From: Bacillota bacterium
Lineage (GTDB): Bacteria; Bacillota; Clostridia; Lachnospirales; WQUN01
Assembly (NCBI GenBank): GCA_009782085.1
Contig: WQUN01000142.1
Location: 1 to 11,676 of the forward strand
DNA: 11,676 nt
Reading direction: 5' to 3'
Below, one piece after another: positions 1 through 7,839 of the stretch. The notes under the pieces were generated by a model. It had not been told where the DNA came from and made no database searches. It saw only the letters and a program-made list of their open reading frames with translations. The position numbers and the translations under genes were made by a program. Position 1 is the stretch's first letter. Each line of letters begins with the position of its first letter.

Positions 1-100
1 AGGAACTGTCCAGAAATAACATGCACATTTTTTTGAAACGACGAACGCTTCTACGGCGTTTCAAAAAAATATTTGATCAGTTTATTTCTGGACAGTTCCT
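1..100. repeat. Nested palindromic element, MITE-like
   Basis: The outer arms are AGGAACTGTCCAGAAATAA at 1-19 and its exact reverse complement at 82-100. A second inverted repeat lies inside: ATTTTTTTGAAACG at 27-40 pairs perfectly with 57-70, leaving a 16-base loop at 41-56. Only short unpaired stretches separate the two stems, so nearly the whole 100 bases can fold into one long hairpin. There is no room for a transposase. This fits a non-autonomous miniature inverted-repeat element, which is an inference. The window starts at the first arm base, so the left boundary and any target duplication cannot be seen. The element ends 38 bases before atpA. Confidence 0.6.
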
Positions 101-138
101 GACCGCCAACAATTGAAAATCCTGAAAGGAAGTTCGCG

Positions 139-1647
<1,509 letters not shown>

Positions 1648-1656
1648 GGTGAACAC

Positions 1657-2508
1657 ATGGCCTCGACACGCGCCATACGCCGCAGGATCAAAAGCGTCGG
1701 CGGCACGCAGCAGATCACCCGGGCGATGAACCTTGTCGCCGCCTCGAAGCTCCAGCGCGCGAGGCAAAAGCTCGAAAGCGCGCGCCCCTTTTATCAGGAA
1801 ACCAGGCGCGTGATAGAGAGCCTCGCGGCGCTCTCCGGCGCGGAAAGCCCGTTCCTCAGGGGCAGGCCGGTCAGGACCTCCGGGTTTGTCGTCATAGCGG
1901 CGGACAGGGGGCTCTGCGGAGGTTACAACGTCAACGTCTGCAAGCTCGCCGGAAGGCTTATCAATGAGAAATCCGGCGAAAGCGAGAGCATCGTCACCGT
2001 GGGGTCCAAGTCCCGCGACTATTTCCGGCGGCGCAGAAAGAACATCGTCAGGACTTTTCAGGGCATCTCCGAGACGCCCTTTTACGAGGACGCCGCGGAG
2101 ATCGGCCATCTGCTGACGGACAGCTTCGAGAGCGGCGAGATGGACGAGATATACCTGGTCTATACGGAGTTCAAATCCGTCGTCAGCCACGTCCCCAGGG
2201 CGATAAAGCTCCTGCCGGTGGAGCCGGACGGCGGGGGCGAAACGCGGCCCCAGGCTCTAATGAATTATGAGCCCAACCCGGAAGAACTCCTGGCGCTGCT
2301 GATACCGAAATACGTCAACACGGTGATATACGGCGCCATGGCCGAGGCCTCCGCCTGCGAACAGGGCGCGCGCATGACGGGCATGGACGCCGCCACGAAG
2401 AACTCAAGGAAACTGATTGCCGCCCTGACGCTTGAGTATAACAGGGCGCGCCAGGGCGCTATAACCCAGGAAATAAACGAGATCGTCGGCGGGGCGAACG
2501 CGCTGTAG
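1657..2508 (+). CDS. atpG: F1Fo ATP synthase subunit gamma
   Basis: Central rotor shaft of F1, 283 residues, normal length. It links the c ring to the catalytic hexamer and turns inside it. The two family signatures are present: an N-terminal helix (RAIRRRIKSVGGTQQITRAM, residues 5-24) and a C-terminal helix with the sequence NSRKLIAALTLEYNRARQGAITQEI split over the last 40 residues. These form the antiparallel coiled coil of the shaft. The central Rossmann-like part contains the usual DRGLCGGYN at about residues 84-92. The ATG lies 9 bases after the atpA stop. Its ribosome site GAGGTG (1646-1651) overlaps that stop codon, showing tight coupling. No oddity is visible in the protein. Confidence 0.97.
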   Translation: MASTRAIRRRIKSVGGTQQITRAMNLVAASKLQRARQKLESARPFYQETRRVIESLAALSGAESPFLRGRPVRTSGFVVIAADRGLCGGYNVNVCKLAGRLINEKSGESESIVTVGSKSRDYFRRRRKNIVRTFQGISETPFYEDAAEIGHLLTDSFESGEMDEIYLVYTEFKSVVSHVPRAIKLLPVEPDGGGETRPQALMNYEPNPEELLALLIPKYVNTVIYGAMAEASACEQGARMTGMDAATKNSRKLIAALTLEYNRARQGAITQEINEIVGGANAL

Positions 2509-2567
2509 GGGCAGCCGACCCCGGCGGCCCGAGGGTCATTGTCTATGATAATACGCTTTCTTTTATA

Positions 2568-2612
2568 CGCGTTAATCCGCGTTAATTCGTATTAATCCGC
2601 AAAATCCGCGTT
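2568..2612. repeat. Degenerate decamer tandem repeat in the atpG-atpD spacer
   Basis: The 152-base spacer between atpG and atpD (2509-2660) is long for an F1 operon. It contains CGCGTTAATC (2568-2577), CGCGTTAATT (2578-2587), CGTATTAATC (2588-2597), CGCAAAATC (2598-2606) and a partial CGCGTT. This makes four to five decaying copies of a 10-base unit. The stretch is more AT-rich than the genes. The rest of the spacer has a weak 5-base stem (GACCC at 2517-2521 with GGGTC at 2533-2537) and a TATGATAAT string near 2544 that resembles a -10 box without a convincing -35. Function unknown. Confidence 0.5.
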
Positions 2613-2654
2613 CCAAATCTTTGTTTCGCAATTTCCGGCGCTGCAGACACGGCG

Positions 2655-2672
2655 AAAAGGATGACTGAATTG
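2655..2672 (+). promoter_or_regulatory. Ribosome site that bears on the atpD start
   Basis: AAAAGG at 2655-2660 directly abuts the ATG at 2661, which is too close for normal initiation. It is 9 bases from an in-frame TTG at 2670, a normal spacing. TTG would give a protein beginning M-DNKADNPGKIVQ, closer to usual beta N-termini. The ATG codon type argues the other way, so the start is ambiguous by three codons. Confidence 0.4.
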
Positions 2673-4082
2673 GACAACAAAGCTGACAATCCGGGCAAAA
2701 TCGTTCAAATCATCGGCGCGGTGCTCGACATACGTTTCACGGGCGGCCTCCCGAACCTCTACAGCGCCGTGAAGGTCAGAAAGCCGGACGGCGGCGTCCT
2801 CGTGGCCGAAGTCGCCCAGCATCTGGGCGACGACCTCGTGCGCTGCATAGCAATGAGCTCCACGGACGGCCTCGTGCGCGGCATGGAGGCCGCGGACACG
2901 GGTTCGCCGATAACTGTGCCCGTCGGCGAGGAGACCCTTGGGCATATGCTTAACGTTCTCGGCGAGCCTATCGACGCCAAACAGGCGCCGGACGCCCTGA
3001 GGTGGCCGATCCACCGTCCCGCGCCGGCCTTTTCGGAACTGACGGCCGCCACGGAAATACTTGAAACGGGCATTAAGGCCATAGACCTGCTCTGTCCCTA
3101 CGCGAAGGGCGGGAAAATCGGGCTTTTCGGCGGCGCGGGCGTCGGCAAGACAGTCCTCATTATGGAACTAATCCGCAACATAGCCACGGAGCACGGCGGC
3201 TACTCCGTGTTCGCGGGGGTAGGGGAGCGGACCCGCGAGGGGAACGACCTCTACCACGATATGACGAACTCGGGCGTCATCTCCAAGACGGCCCTCGTCT
3301 TCGGGCAGATGAACGAGCCCCCGGGCGCGCGTATGCGCATAGCCCTGACGGGGCTTACCGTGGCGGAGTATTTCCGCGACGTGGCGCGCCAGGATGTGCT
3401 GCTGTTCGTGGACAACATATTCAGGTTCGTGCAGGCGGGCTCGGAGGTGTCTGCGCTGCTCGGGCGCATGCCCAGCGCTGTCGGCTACCAGCCGACTCTG
3501 GCCACAGAGATGGGCGCGCTCCAGGAGCGCATAACCTCCACGAAAAACGGCTCCATAACTTCCGTCCAGGCGGTCTTCGTGCCGGCGGACGACTACACCG
3601 ACCCGGCCCCCGCCACGACCTTCGCCCACCTGGACGCCACGACGGCGCTCTCCAGGGCCATCGTGGAGCAGGGCATCTACCCGGCTATCGACCCGCTCGA
3701 ATCCAACTCCCGCATACTCGACGCGGGCGTCGTCGGCGAGACGCATTATCAGACCGCGCGTGACGTGCAGAGCATTTTGCAGAGATACAAGGAGCTCCAG
3801 GACATCATCGCGATTCTGGGCATGGACGAGCTCTCGGAGAACGACAAGCTGATCGTCGGCCGCGCCCGTAAGATACAGAGGTTCCTGTCCCAGCCGTTTT
3901 TCGTGGCGGAGAAATTCACGGGGATCCCCGGCAAATACGTGCCTGTGGCCGAAACCGTCCGGGGGTTCCATGAAATCCTCGAAGGTAAGTATGACGAGGT
4001 TCCGGAGGGATATTTTCTGAACGCGGGGACGATAGACGAGGTGGCGGAACGCCGGCAGGCGGCGTTCCGAGAGAAAAGATAA
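2661..4082 (+). CDS. atpD: F1Fo ATP synthase subunit beta
   Basis: Catalytic subunit of F1, 473 residues, normal length. It makes or hydrolyses ATP at the interface with alpha. Walker A GGAGVGKT is at residues 157-164, the catalytic Glu of GERTREGNDLY at about 189, the Walker B region LLFVDNIFRF follows, and the ALLGRMPSAVGYQPTLATEMG block is intact. The C-terminal lever motif reads DELSEND (389-395) where DELSEED or DELSDED is usual, an acid-to-Asn change in a tolerant position. DNIFRFVQAGSE has Val where Thr is typical. The start could be the ATG at 2661 (used here) or the TTG at 2670, which has better ribosome-site spacing. It lies after a 152-base spacer and 36 bases before atpC. Confidence 0.97.
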   Translation: MTELDNKADNPGKIVQIIGAVLDIRFTGGLPNLYSAVKVRKPDGGVLVAEVAQHLGDDLVRCIAMSSTDGLVRGMEAADTGSPITVPVGEETLGHMLNVLGEPIDAKQAPDALRWPIHRPAPAFSELTAATEILETGIKAIDLLCPYAKGGKIGLFGGAGVGKTVLIMELIRNIATEHGGYSVFAGVGERTREGNDLYHDMTNSGVISKTALVFGQMNEPPGARMRIALTGLTVAEYFRDVARQDVLLFVDNIFRFVQAGSEVSALLGRMPSAVGYQPTLATEMGALQERITSTKNGSITSVQAVFVPADDYTDPAPATTFAHLDATTALSRAIVEQGIYPAIDPLESNSRILDAGVVGETHYQTARDVQSILQRYKELQDIIAILGMDELSENDKLIVGRARKIQRFLSQPFFVAEKFTGIPGKYVPVAETVRGFHEILEGKYDEVPEGYFLNAGTIDEVAERRQAAFREKR

Positions 4083-4118
4083 CAGTGAACAAATAAAAAA
4101 TATCTAAGGGGCGTCCCT

Positions 4119-4547
4119 ATGTCGAAAACGGTCCGGCTGAAAGTGATAACCCCCTCCAAGCGGCTTTTCGACGAGGATGTGGACATGGTCGTCGTCCGCG
4201 GGACGGAGGGCGACATGGGCGTTTTGCCCGGCTGCGAGAACAGGGTCGCGGCGCTGGGTTACGGCGCGCTCCGCGCGTTCGGCGGCGGGGGCGAGATGAA
4301 GCCCATGGCCGTCCTGGGCGGGTTTGTCGAAATACTGTCCGACACAGTGACCGTGCTCTCGGACGCGGCGGAATGGGCGGACGAGATCGACGCCTCCAGG
4401 GCGGAGGCCGCCAAGCTTCGCGCGGAGCGGCGGCTCCAGAAGGCGGAGGACGGCGTGGACATACAGCGGGCGGAACTGGCGCTTCGCCGCGCGCTTGTGC
4501 GCATCGAGGTCAGTTCCTACCCGCTGATAAAGGACAGGAGAAGCTGA
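4119..4547 (+). CDS. atpC: F1Fo ATP synthase subunit epsilon
   Basis: Epsilon subunit, 142 residues, near the family norm of 130-140. It binds gamma at the foot of the central stalk and can restrain ATP hydrolysis. The N-terminal beta-sandwich spans about residues 5-85 and has the landmarks TPSKRLFDEDVDMVVVRGTEGDMGVLPG. The usual GVLPGH is here GVLPGCENR. The C-terminal helical hairpin (about 88-137, rich in Ala, Glu and Arg) is full length, so the inhibitory arm is kept. The ATG at 4119 has AAGGGG (4106-4111) seven bases upstream. It is the last gene of the ATPase run, and its stop is only 16 bases from the end of the convergent exporter permease. Confidence 0.95.
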   Translation: MSKTVRLKVITPSKRLFDEDVDMVVVRGTEGDMGVLPGCENRVAALGYGALRAFGGGGEMKPMAVLGGFVEILSDTVTVLSDAAEWADEIDASRAEAAKLRAERRLQKAEDGVDIQRAELALRRALVRIEVSSYPLIKDRRS

Positions 4548-4563
4548 TTATACCGGATCGGTA

Positions 4564-6162
4564 TCAGGCCCCCAAATCCCTTTCCCTGAATCCCTTGAAC
4601 CCGGCCGCCGCCAGAACCGCCGCGGCGGCGATCATCACGATCATTATCCACACCCGGACGTCCTCGATCGGTATGCGCGGGATGTTTCCGTATAGGGTGA
4701 GCCGTTTGAGCCATACGGGCATTTTCAGTATGTCGCCCAGATAGACGACCACGAACGACACGAACAGGTATATCCAGTTTATTATCTGAGCCCTCGGGAA
4801 GAAACCCAGCAGAAACGCCGCCAGGGCGCACGTGCAGAGCACGGCCGGGATGTATATCAGCGACGACCTCAGGGTCAGGGCCAGATCGGCAAGCTGCGGC
4901 GCGACGCTGTAGCCCGCCGCGTAGTAGCCGAGCGCCACCACAAAGAGCATGGCCACGCCGGTCACGGCCGCGATCCCGAGGAACGCCGCCAGCAGCCGGT
5001 AACGCGAGACGGGCCGCGCGAGTATCTGCTCCGCCCTGCCGCGGATTTCTTCGCTTCGGAGCTTGTTTAGGATGATCAAAGACGGTATCGCGGAAACAAT
5101 GGCGTACATAGACAGTATTTTGGCGGTGAACTGGGGCGCGAGCTCCATGGCGGCGTTGGAGGCGAACATCTGCTTGATTATGTCGCTGGCGTTCAGAAAT
5201 GCCCCCAGGTCTCCCAGGACGGAACCGTAGGCCGCGCCTATGGCGAACATGCCGATCGCCCAGCCGATGAGCGTCCCCCGTTCCAGCCTGAGGGCCAGGC
5301 CCAGCGGCGTGCGTATGCGTCCGGTCTTCTTTCCCGGCCTGGCGGCGATGAATCCCTGATCTACGTCCCGAAGCGAGTTGAGGTACAGCGCGACGGCCGC
5401 GACGGCCGCCGAGACTATGAACAGAGCGACGATAGGCCACCAGTAGTCCCCGGCGCTGGCCTGAACGCGAAGCACCAGCCCCAGCGGGGAGACGCGGGAA
5501 ACGGTTTCGCTGCTCACGTCGCCGTAGGCGCGCATTATGAACGCCACGCCCAGCACGATGAACGACACGCCTATGGCGCTTTTGGAACTCGCGAATATCT
5601 GCGCGATAAGCGCCGCGGCCGCGGCGAAGAAAAGCCCGCAAACGCCGACGGCGAAGCCGTATGTCAGGCCGTCCAGGAGAGTTATTCCGTCCACGCCGAG
5701 CGCGCCCAGGCCGAGGCCCAGGACGAGCGCGAGAACGAGGTTGACGGCCAAAGCCACGATCAGCACAGAGCCGAGGTTGGAGAGCCTGCCGACCGGAAGC
5801 GACCGCACGACCTCCAGACGGCCGCGCTCCTCGTCCCGGCGGGAATGCCTGACGACGAGGAAGATGTTCATAATGGCCGCCGCCGTGGCGGAGTAGAGTA
5901 TCATCATCGCGGCGTTAAGCTGGCCTATGTTGATCCCGGCGCCGGTGGTGTAGATCGGCCCCATCATCATCGCCATGGTCGGGCTTTTCAGCATGTCCAG
6001 GAGGCCGGTAAGGTCCGCCGTGCTGGGATAAAGATTCTCGAACGCGATCGGGACGACCAGGCAGAAAAAGGCCAAAATCACGATCCAGGCGATGCTGACG
6101 ACGCGTTCGCGCCGGAATATGAACCCGGTCAGACGCGAGGTGTTGCAGAATTCCGTTTTCAT
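4564..6162 (-). CDS. ABC exporter permease, TnrB3-like (COG3559 type)
   Basis: Integral membrane protein of 532 residues with about 12 hydrophobic segments (near 21-42, 80-104, 130-156, 165-190, 194-212, 241-261, 298-318, 336-356, 390-417, 435-455, 460-479, 504-522). The two halves look duplicated. The loop DEERGRLEVVRSLPVGR (110-126) is echoed by SEEIRGRAEQILARPVSR (370-387), so each half is like one ABC-2 domain. This is the layout of the putative polyketide or tetronasin-type exporters of COG3559, recognised from the motif, size and partner. It starts with an ATG overlapping the ATPase stop (ATGA, 6159-6162), so the pair is translationally coupled. The substrate is unknown, most likely a hydrophobic or amphipathic toxic compound. 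It converges on atpC with 16 bases between stops and no clear terminator. Confidence 0.85.
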   Translation of the reverse strand: MKTEFCNTSRLTGFIFRRERVVSIAWIVILAFFCLVVPIAFENLYPSTADLTGLLDMLKSPTMAMMMGPIYTTGAGINIGQLNAAMMILYSATAAAIMNIFLVVRHSRRDEERGRLEVVRSLPVGRLSNLGSVLIVALAVNLVLALVLGLGLGALGVDGITLLDGLTYGFAVGVCGLFFAAAAALIAQIFASSKSAIGVSFIVLGVAFIMRAYGDVSSETVSRVSPLGLVLRVQASAGDYWWPIVALFIVSAAVAAVALYLNSLRDVDQGFIAARPGKKTGRIRTPLGLALRLERGTLIGWAIGMFAIGAAYGSVLGDLGAFLNASDIIKQMFASNAAMELAPQFTAKILSMYAIVSAIPSLIILNKLRSEEIRGRAEQILARPVSRYRLLAAFLGIAAVTGVAMLFVVALGYYAAGYSVAPQLADLALTLRSSLIYIPAVLCTCALAAFLLGFFPRAQIINWIYLFVSFVVVYLGDILKMPVWLKRLTLYGNIPRIPIEDVRVWIMIVMIAAAAVLAAAGFKGFRERDLGA

Positions 6163-7079
6163 CGCCGATTTCCCCCGTTCGCCGCCGCGCCGCCGTTCGC
6201 GTCGAGGTTATAGTGCCGCATGAACAGATCCTCCAGCGTCGGGGGCATACTCTCGAGCTTCGTGACCCCGTATTTCGAGACGCGCTCCACGACCGCGCCG
6301 AGCTCCGAAGAGTCCACCGTAAACGACACGACGCCTTTGTTCTCCGTGACGCCGTGGACGCCGGCCATCTGCGCCAGGCCCTCCACGGGCGTTTTGGTGG
6401 CTATGTTCATCGAAACGCGCGTCAGGTGCCTAAGCTCGCTCAGCGTGCCCGTTTCCACGATGCGCCCTTCCCGGATGATGCTGACCCTGTCGCAGAGCTT
6501 TTCGACCTCGGAGAGGATGTGGCTGGACAGGAAAACGCTCTTGCCGGCCTTTTTCACCTCCCCGACGCACTCCTGAAAGACCTGCTCCATCAGCGGGTCC
6601 AGGCCGGAGGTCGGCTCGTCGAGGATGTACAGGTCGGCGTCGGAGGCGAAAGCGGCCACCAAAGCGACTTTCTGCCGGTTGCCCTTCGAATACGTCCGGC
6701 ACTTCTTCGACGGGTCCAGGTCAAACATCTTGATCAGGCTCGCCCTGCGGGCCTTGTCGTGCTTTTTGCGCAGGCTCACGAAAAAGTCGATGACTTCGCC
6801 GCCGGTCAGGTTCGACCAGAGGTTCACGTCGCCGGGCACGAAGGCCACGCGCGTGTGAATCTCCACGGCGTTCTTCCAGGCGTCCTTGCCGAAAACGGAC
6901 GCGCCGCCCTCCGTCGCCTGGAGTATGCCGAGGAGGGTCCGGATCGTCGTGGTCTTCCCCGCGCCGTTCGGGCCGATGAATCCGTAGATCTCGCCTTGGT
7001 TCACGCTGATCGAGACTTTGTCGAGCGCCGTGAGCCTGCCGAACCTCTTCGTGAGGTCCGTTGTTTCCAAAATAGGCAT
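6159..7079 (-). CDS. ABC exporter ATP-binding protein
   Basis: Cytoplasmic ATPase of 306 residues that powers the permease encoded just downstream. Walker A GPNGAGKT is at 36-43, the signature is YSKGNRQKV at 120-128 (instead of LSGGQ), Walker B YILDEP is at 141-146, the D-loop GLDP at 149-152 and the H-loop His at 167. The Q-loop region reads FVPGDVNLW (80-88), with no Gln. From memory, this variant set (PGDVNLW, YSKGNRQK) is shared by the ATPases paired with TnrB3-like permeases. About 90 residues follow the core, ending in a Gly/Asn-rich tail (NGGAAANGGNRR). The ATG at 7079 has AAAGGA nine bases upstream (7094-7089). No TetR-type regulator, often found beside such pairs, is visible in the window. 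Confidence 0.92.
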   Translation of the reverse strand: MPILETTDLTKRFGRLTALDKVSISVNQGEIYGFIGPNGAGKTTTIRTLLGILQATEGGASVFGKDAWKNAVEIHTRVAFVPGDVNLWSNLTGGEVIDFFVSLRKKHDKARRASLIKMFDLDPSKKCRTYSKGNRQKVALVAAFASDADLYILDEPTSGLDPLMEQVFQECVGEVKKAGKSVFLSSHILSEVEKLCDRVSIIREGRIVETGTLSELRHLTRVSMNIATKTPVEGLAQMAGVHGVTENKGVVSFTVDSSELGAVVERVSKYGVTKLESMPPTLEDLFMRHYNLDANGGAAANGGNRR

Positions 7080-7152
7080 TTTCCGCAGTCCTTTCTCTGT
7101 TTGGTTTTCTCAGAACGACGGCTATAAGGTTGGCCGCGCCGCCGCCGGCCTG

Positions 7153-7258
7153 TTATACGAATCTCGATTAAAATCTTCACAGTCTGTCGCCGAAAACGCC
7201 GTTGAAACGTTCGGCGTTTCGGCTCCGCCTGTGAAGTATTAATCTGAGATTCGTATTA
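7153..7258. repeat. Second nested palindromic element, MITE-like
   Basis: The outer arms 7155-7182 and 7229-7256 are an imperfect 28-base inverted repeat. They match exactly over ATACGAATCTC at the outside and CTTCACAG at the inside, with one offset between. An inner hairpin pairs GCCGAAAACGCCG (7189-7201) with CGGCGTTTCGGC (7212-7223) around a 10-base loop. If the ends are set at TACGAATCTC and GAGATTCGTA, each is flanked by TTA (7153-7155 and 7256-7258), possibly a 3-base target duplication, though this is too short to be decisive. No coding capacity for a transposase. The plan is like the element at 1-100, but the terminal sequence differs. Confidence 0.6.
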
Positions 7259-7265
7259 TTCCTCT

Positions 7266-7271
7266 ATTATA
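7266..7271 (-). promoter_or_regulatory. Candidate -10 box for the ABC exporter operon
   Basis: Read on the minus strand this is a perfect TATAAT, 187 bases upstream of the ATPase start. The -35 region around 7289-7296 is weak (near TGATGT), so the call rests on the -10 alone. If used, transcription would begin near 7258 and the 5' leader would contain the entire nested palindrome at 7153-7258. Confidence 0.35.
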
Positions 7272-7314
7272 CTACTTTCCGTTTGAAAACATCATTTATT
7301 TTAGCGTTCGCCTG

Positions 7315-7334
7315 AATAATTTTACGTAATTATT
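7315..7334. promoter_or_regulatory. Operator-like inverted repeat at the remA promoter
   Basis: AATAATT (7315-7321) and AATTATT (7328-7334) are exact inverted 7-base arms around a 6-base centre TTACGT. The right arm overlaps the first two bases of the -35 box at 7333. Size and position fit a dimeric repressor site, but no bound regulator is known. The AT-rich background makes chance arms more likely. Confidence 0.35.
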
Positions 7335-7362
7335 GAAACCCGGCGGGCGGATATGATACAAT
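7333..7362 (+). promoter_or_regulatory. SigA-type promoter of the remA-like gene
   Basis: TTGAAA (7333-7338) is followed after 18 bases by TACAAT (7357-7362). An extended -10 TG is at 7354-7355. Predicted start near 7369, giving a leader of about 57 bases. Both boxes are one base from consensus. Confidence 0.6.
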
Positions 7363-7374
7363 ACACCATCGTAC

Positions 7375-7406
7375 CGCGCGGCCGGACAATCCGCTCCGAC
7401 CGCGCG
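7375..7406 (+). promoter_or_regulatory. GC-rich leader hairpin before the remA-like gene
   Basis: CGCGCGG (7375-7381) pairs with CCGCGCG (7400-7406). After one mismatch, CGGA (7383-7386) pairs with TCCG (7395-7398), closing an 8-base loop. It would sit almost at the 5' end of the transcript and end 7 bases before the ribosome site GGGGGTGG (7414-7421). There is no U tract, so it is not an intrinsic terminator. It may protect the 5' end or affect translation. Confidence 0.4.
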
Positions 7407-7425
7407 CCTATCCGGGGGTGGTCAT

Positions 7426-7704
7426 ACGCAGACGGTAAAGCTAATCAACATCGGATTCGGGAACATCGTGATGTCCAACAGGATCATCGCCATGGTCAGC
7501 AGCGAGTCAGCGCCGATCAAGCGCAACATACAGGACGCCCGCGAGCGCGGGATGCTGATAGACGCCACCTACGGCAGACGCACCCGCACCGTTATAATCA
7601 TGGACAGCGGCCACGTGATCCTCTCCTCCGTCCATCCCGAAACGGTAGCCGGGCGCATATACAAGGACAAGGAAGAGCAGTCCCCGGAATCTCAGGAGGA
7701 TTAG
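7426..7704 (+). CDS. remA: RemA/DUF370 family regulator with an apparent ACG start
   Basis: Small protein of about 92 residues of the RemA (DUF370) family. In Bacillus subtilis RemA is a DNA-binding activator of matrix operons; elsewhere its targets are little known. Family landmarks, continuous in one frame: VKLINIGFGN, ESAPIKRNIQDARERGMLIDATYGRRTRTV, and MDSGHVILSSVHPETVAGRI. No ATG, GTG, TTG or CTG exists in frame between the TGA at 7354 and GTG 7465 / ATG 7468, and those later starts would remove the conserved LINIGFGN strand. ACG at 7426 has GGGGG (7414-7418) seven bases upstream and gives QTVKLINIG, the expected N-terminus. ACG at 7432 is the alternative. A sequence error or a damaged start cannot be excluded. 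The family call is sure; the start is an inference. Confidence 0.85.
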   Translation, partial: TQTVKLINIGFGNIVMSNRIIAMVSSESAPIKRNIQDARERGMLIDATYGRRTRTVIIMDSGHVILSSVHPETVAGRIYKDKEEQSPESQED

Positions 7705-7745
7705 CCCTACAAAACAAGGCTATAATGGAAAGGCAACTGTTTATA

Positions 7746-7820
<75 letters not shown>

Positions 7821-7822
<2 letters not shown>

Positions 7823-7839
7823 GGAGGCGACGCGCCGTG
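7821..7839 (+). promoter_or_regulatory. Ribosome site that sets the GTG start of rpoZ
   Basis: AAGGAGG at 7821-7827 is a near-perfect site nine bases before the GTG at 7837. The next codon TTG is also a possible start but lies farther away. This supports GTG as the start. Confidence 0.8.

Larger units (their letters stand above)
7080..7425. other. Divergent intergenic region between the ABC operon and remA
   Basis: This 346-base gap holds no supportable gene. From left to right it has the ATPase ribosome site (7094-7089), a GC-rich stretch to 7150, the nested palindrome 7153-7258, an AT-rich part with a minus-strand TATAAT, the inverted repeat 7315-7334, the remA promoter 7333-7362 and the leader hairpin 7375-7406. 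A plus-strand open frame from 7353 overlaps remA in another frame and is not considered a gene. Confidence 0.7.

Noticed and set aside
27..70. Inner stem of the first element as an intrinsic terminator
   Set aside because: On both strands the T run comes before the stem and the A run after it; these pair with each other rather than leaving a 3' U tract.
2517..2568. Terminator and internal promoter in the atpG-atpD spacer
   Set aside because: The GACCC/GGGTC stem is only 5 pairs without a T tract, and the TATGATAAT string has no matching -35 at the right distance.
4550..4564. ATACCG-GAT-CGGTAT hairpin between the convergent atpC and permease genes
   Set aside because: Only 6 base pairs with no T tract on either strand; too weak to call a bidirectional terminator.
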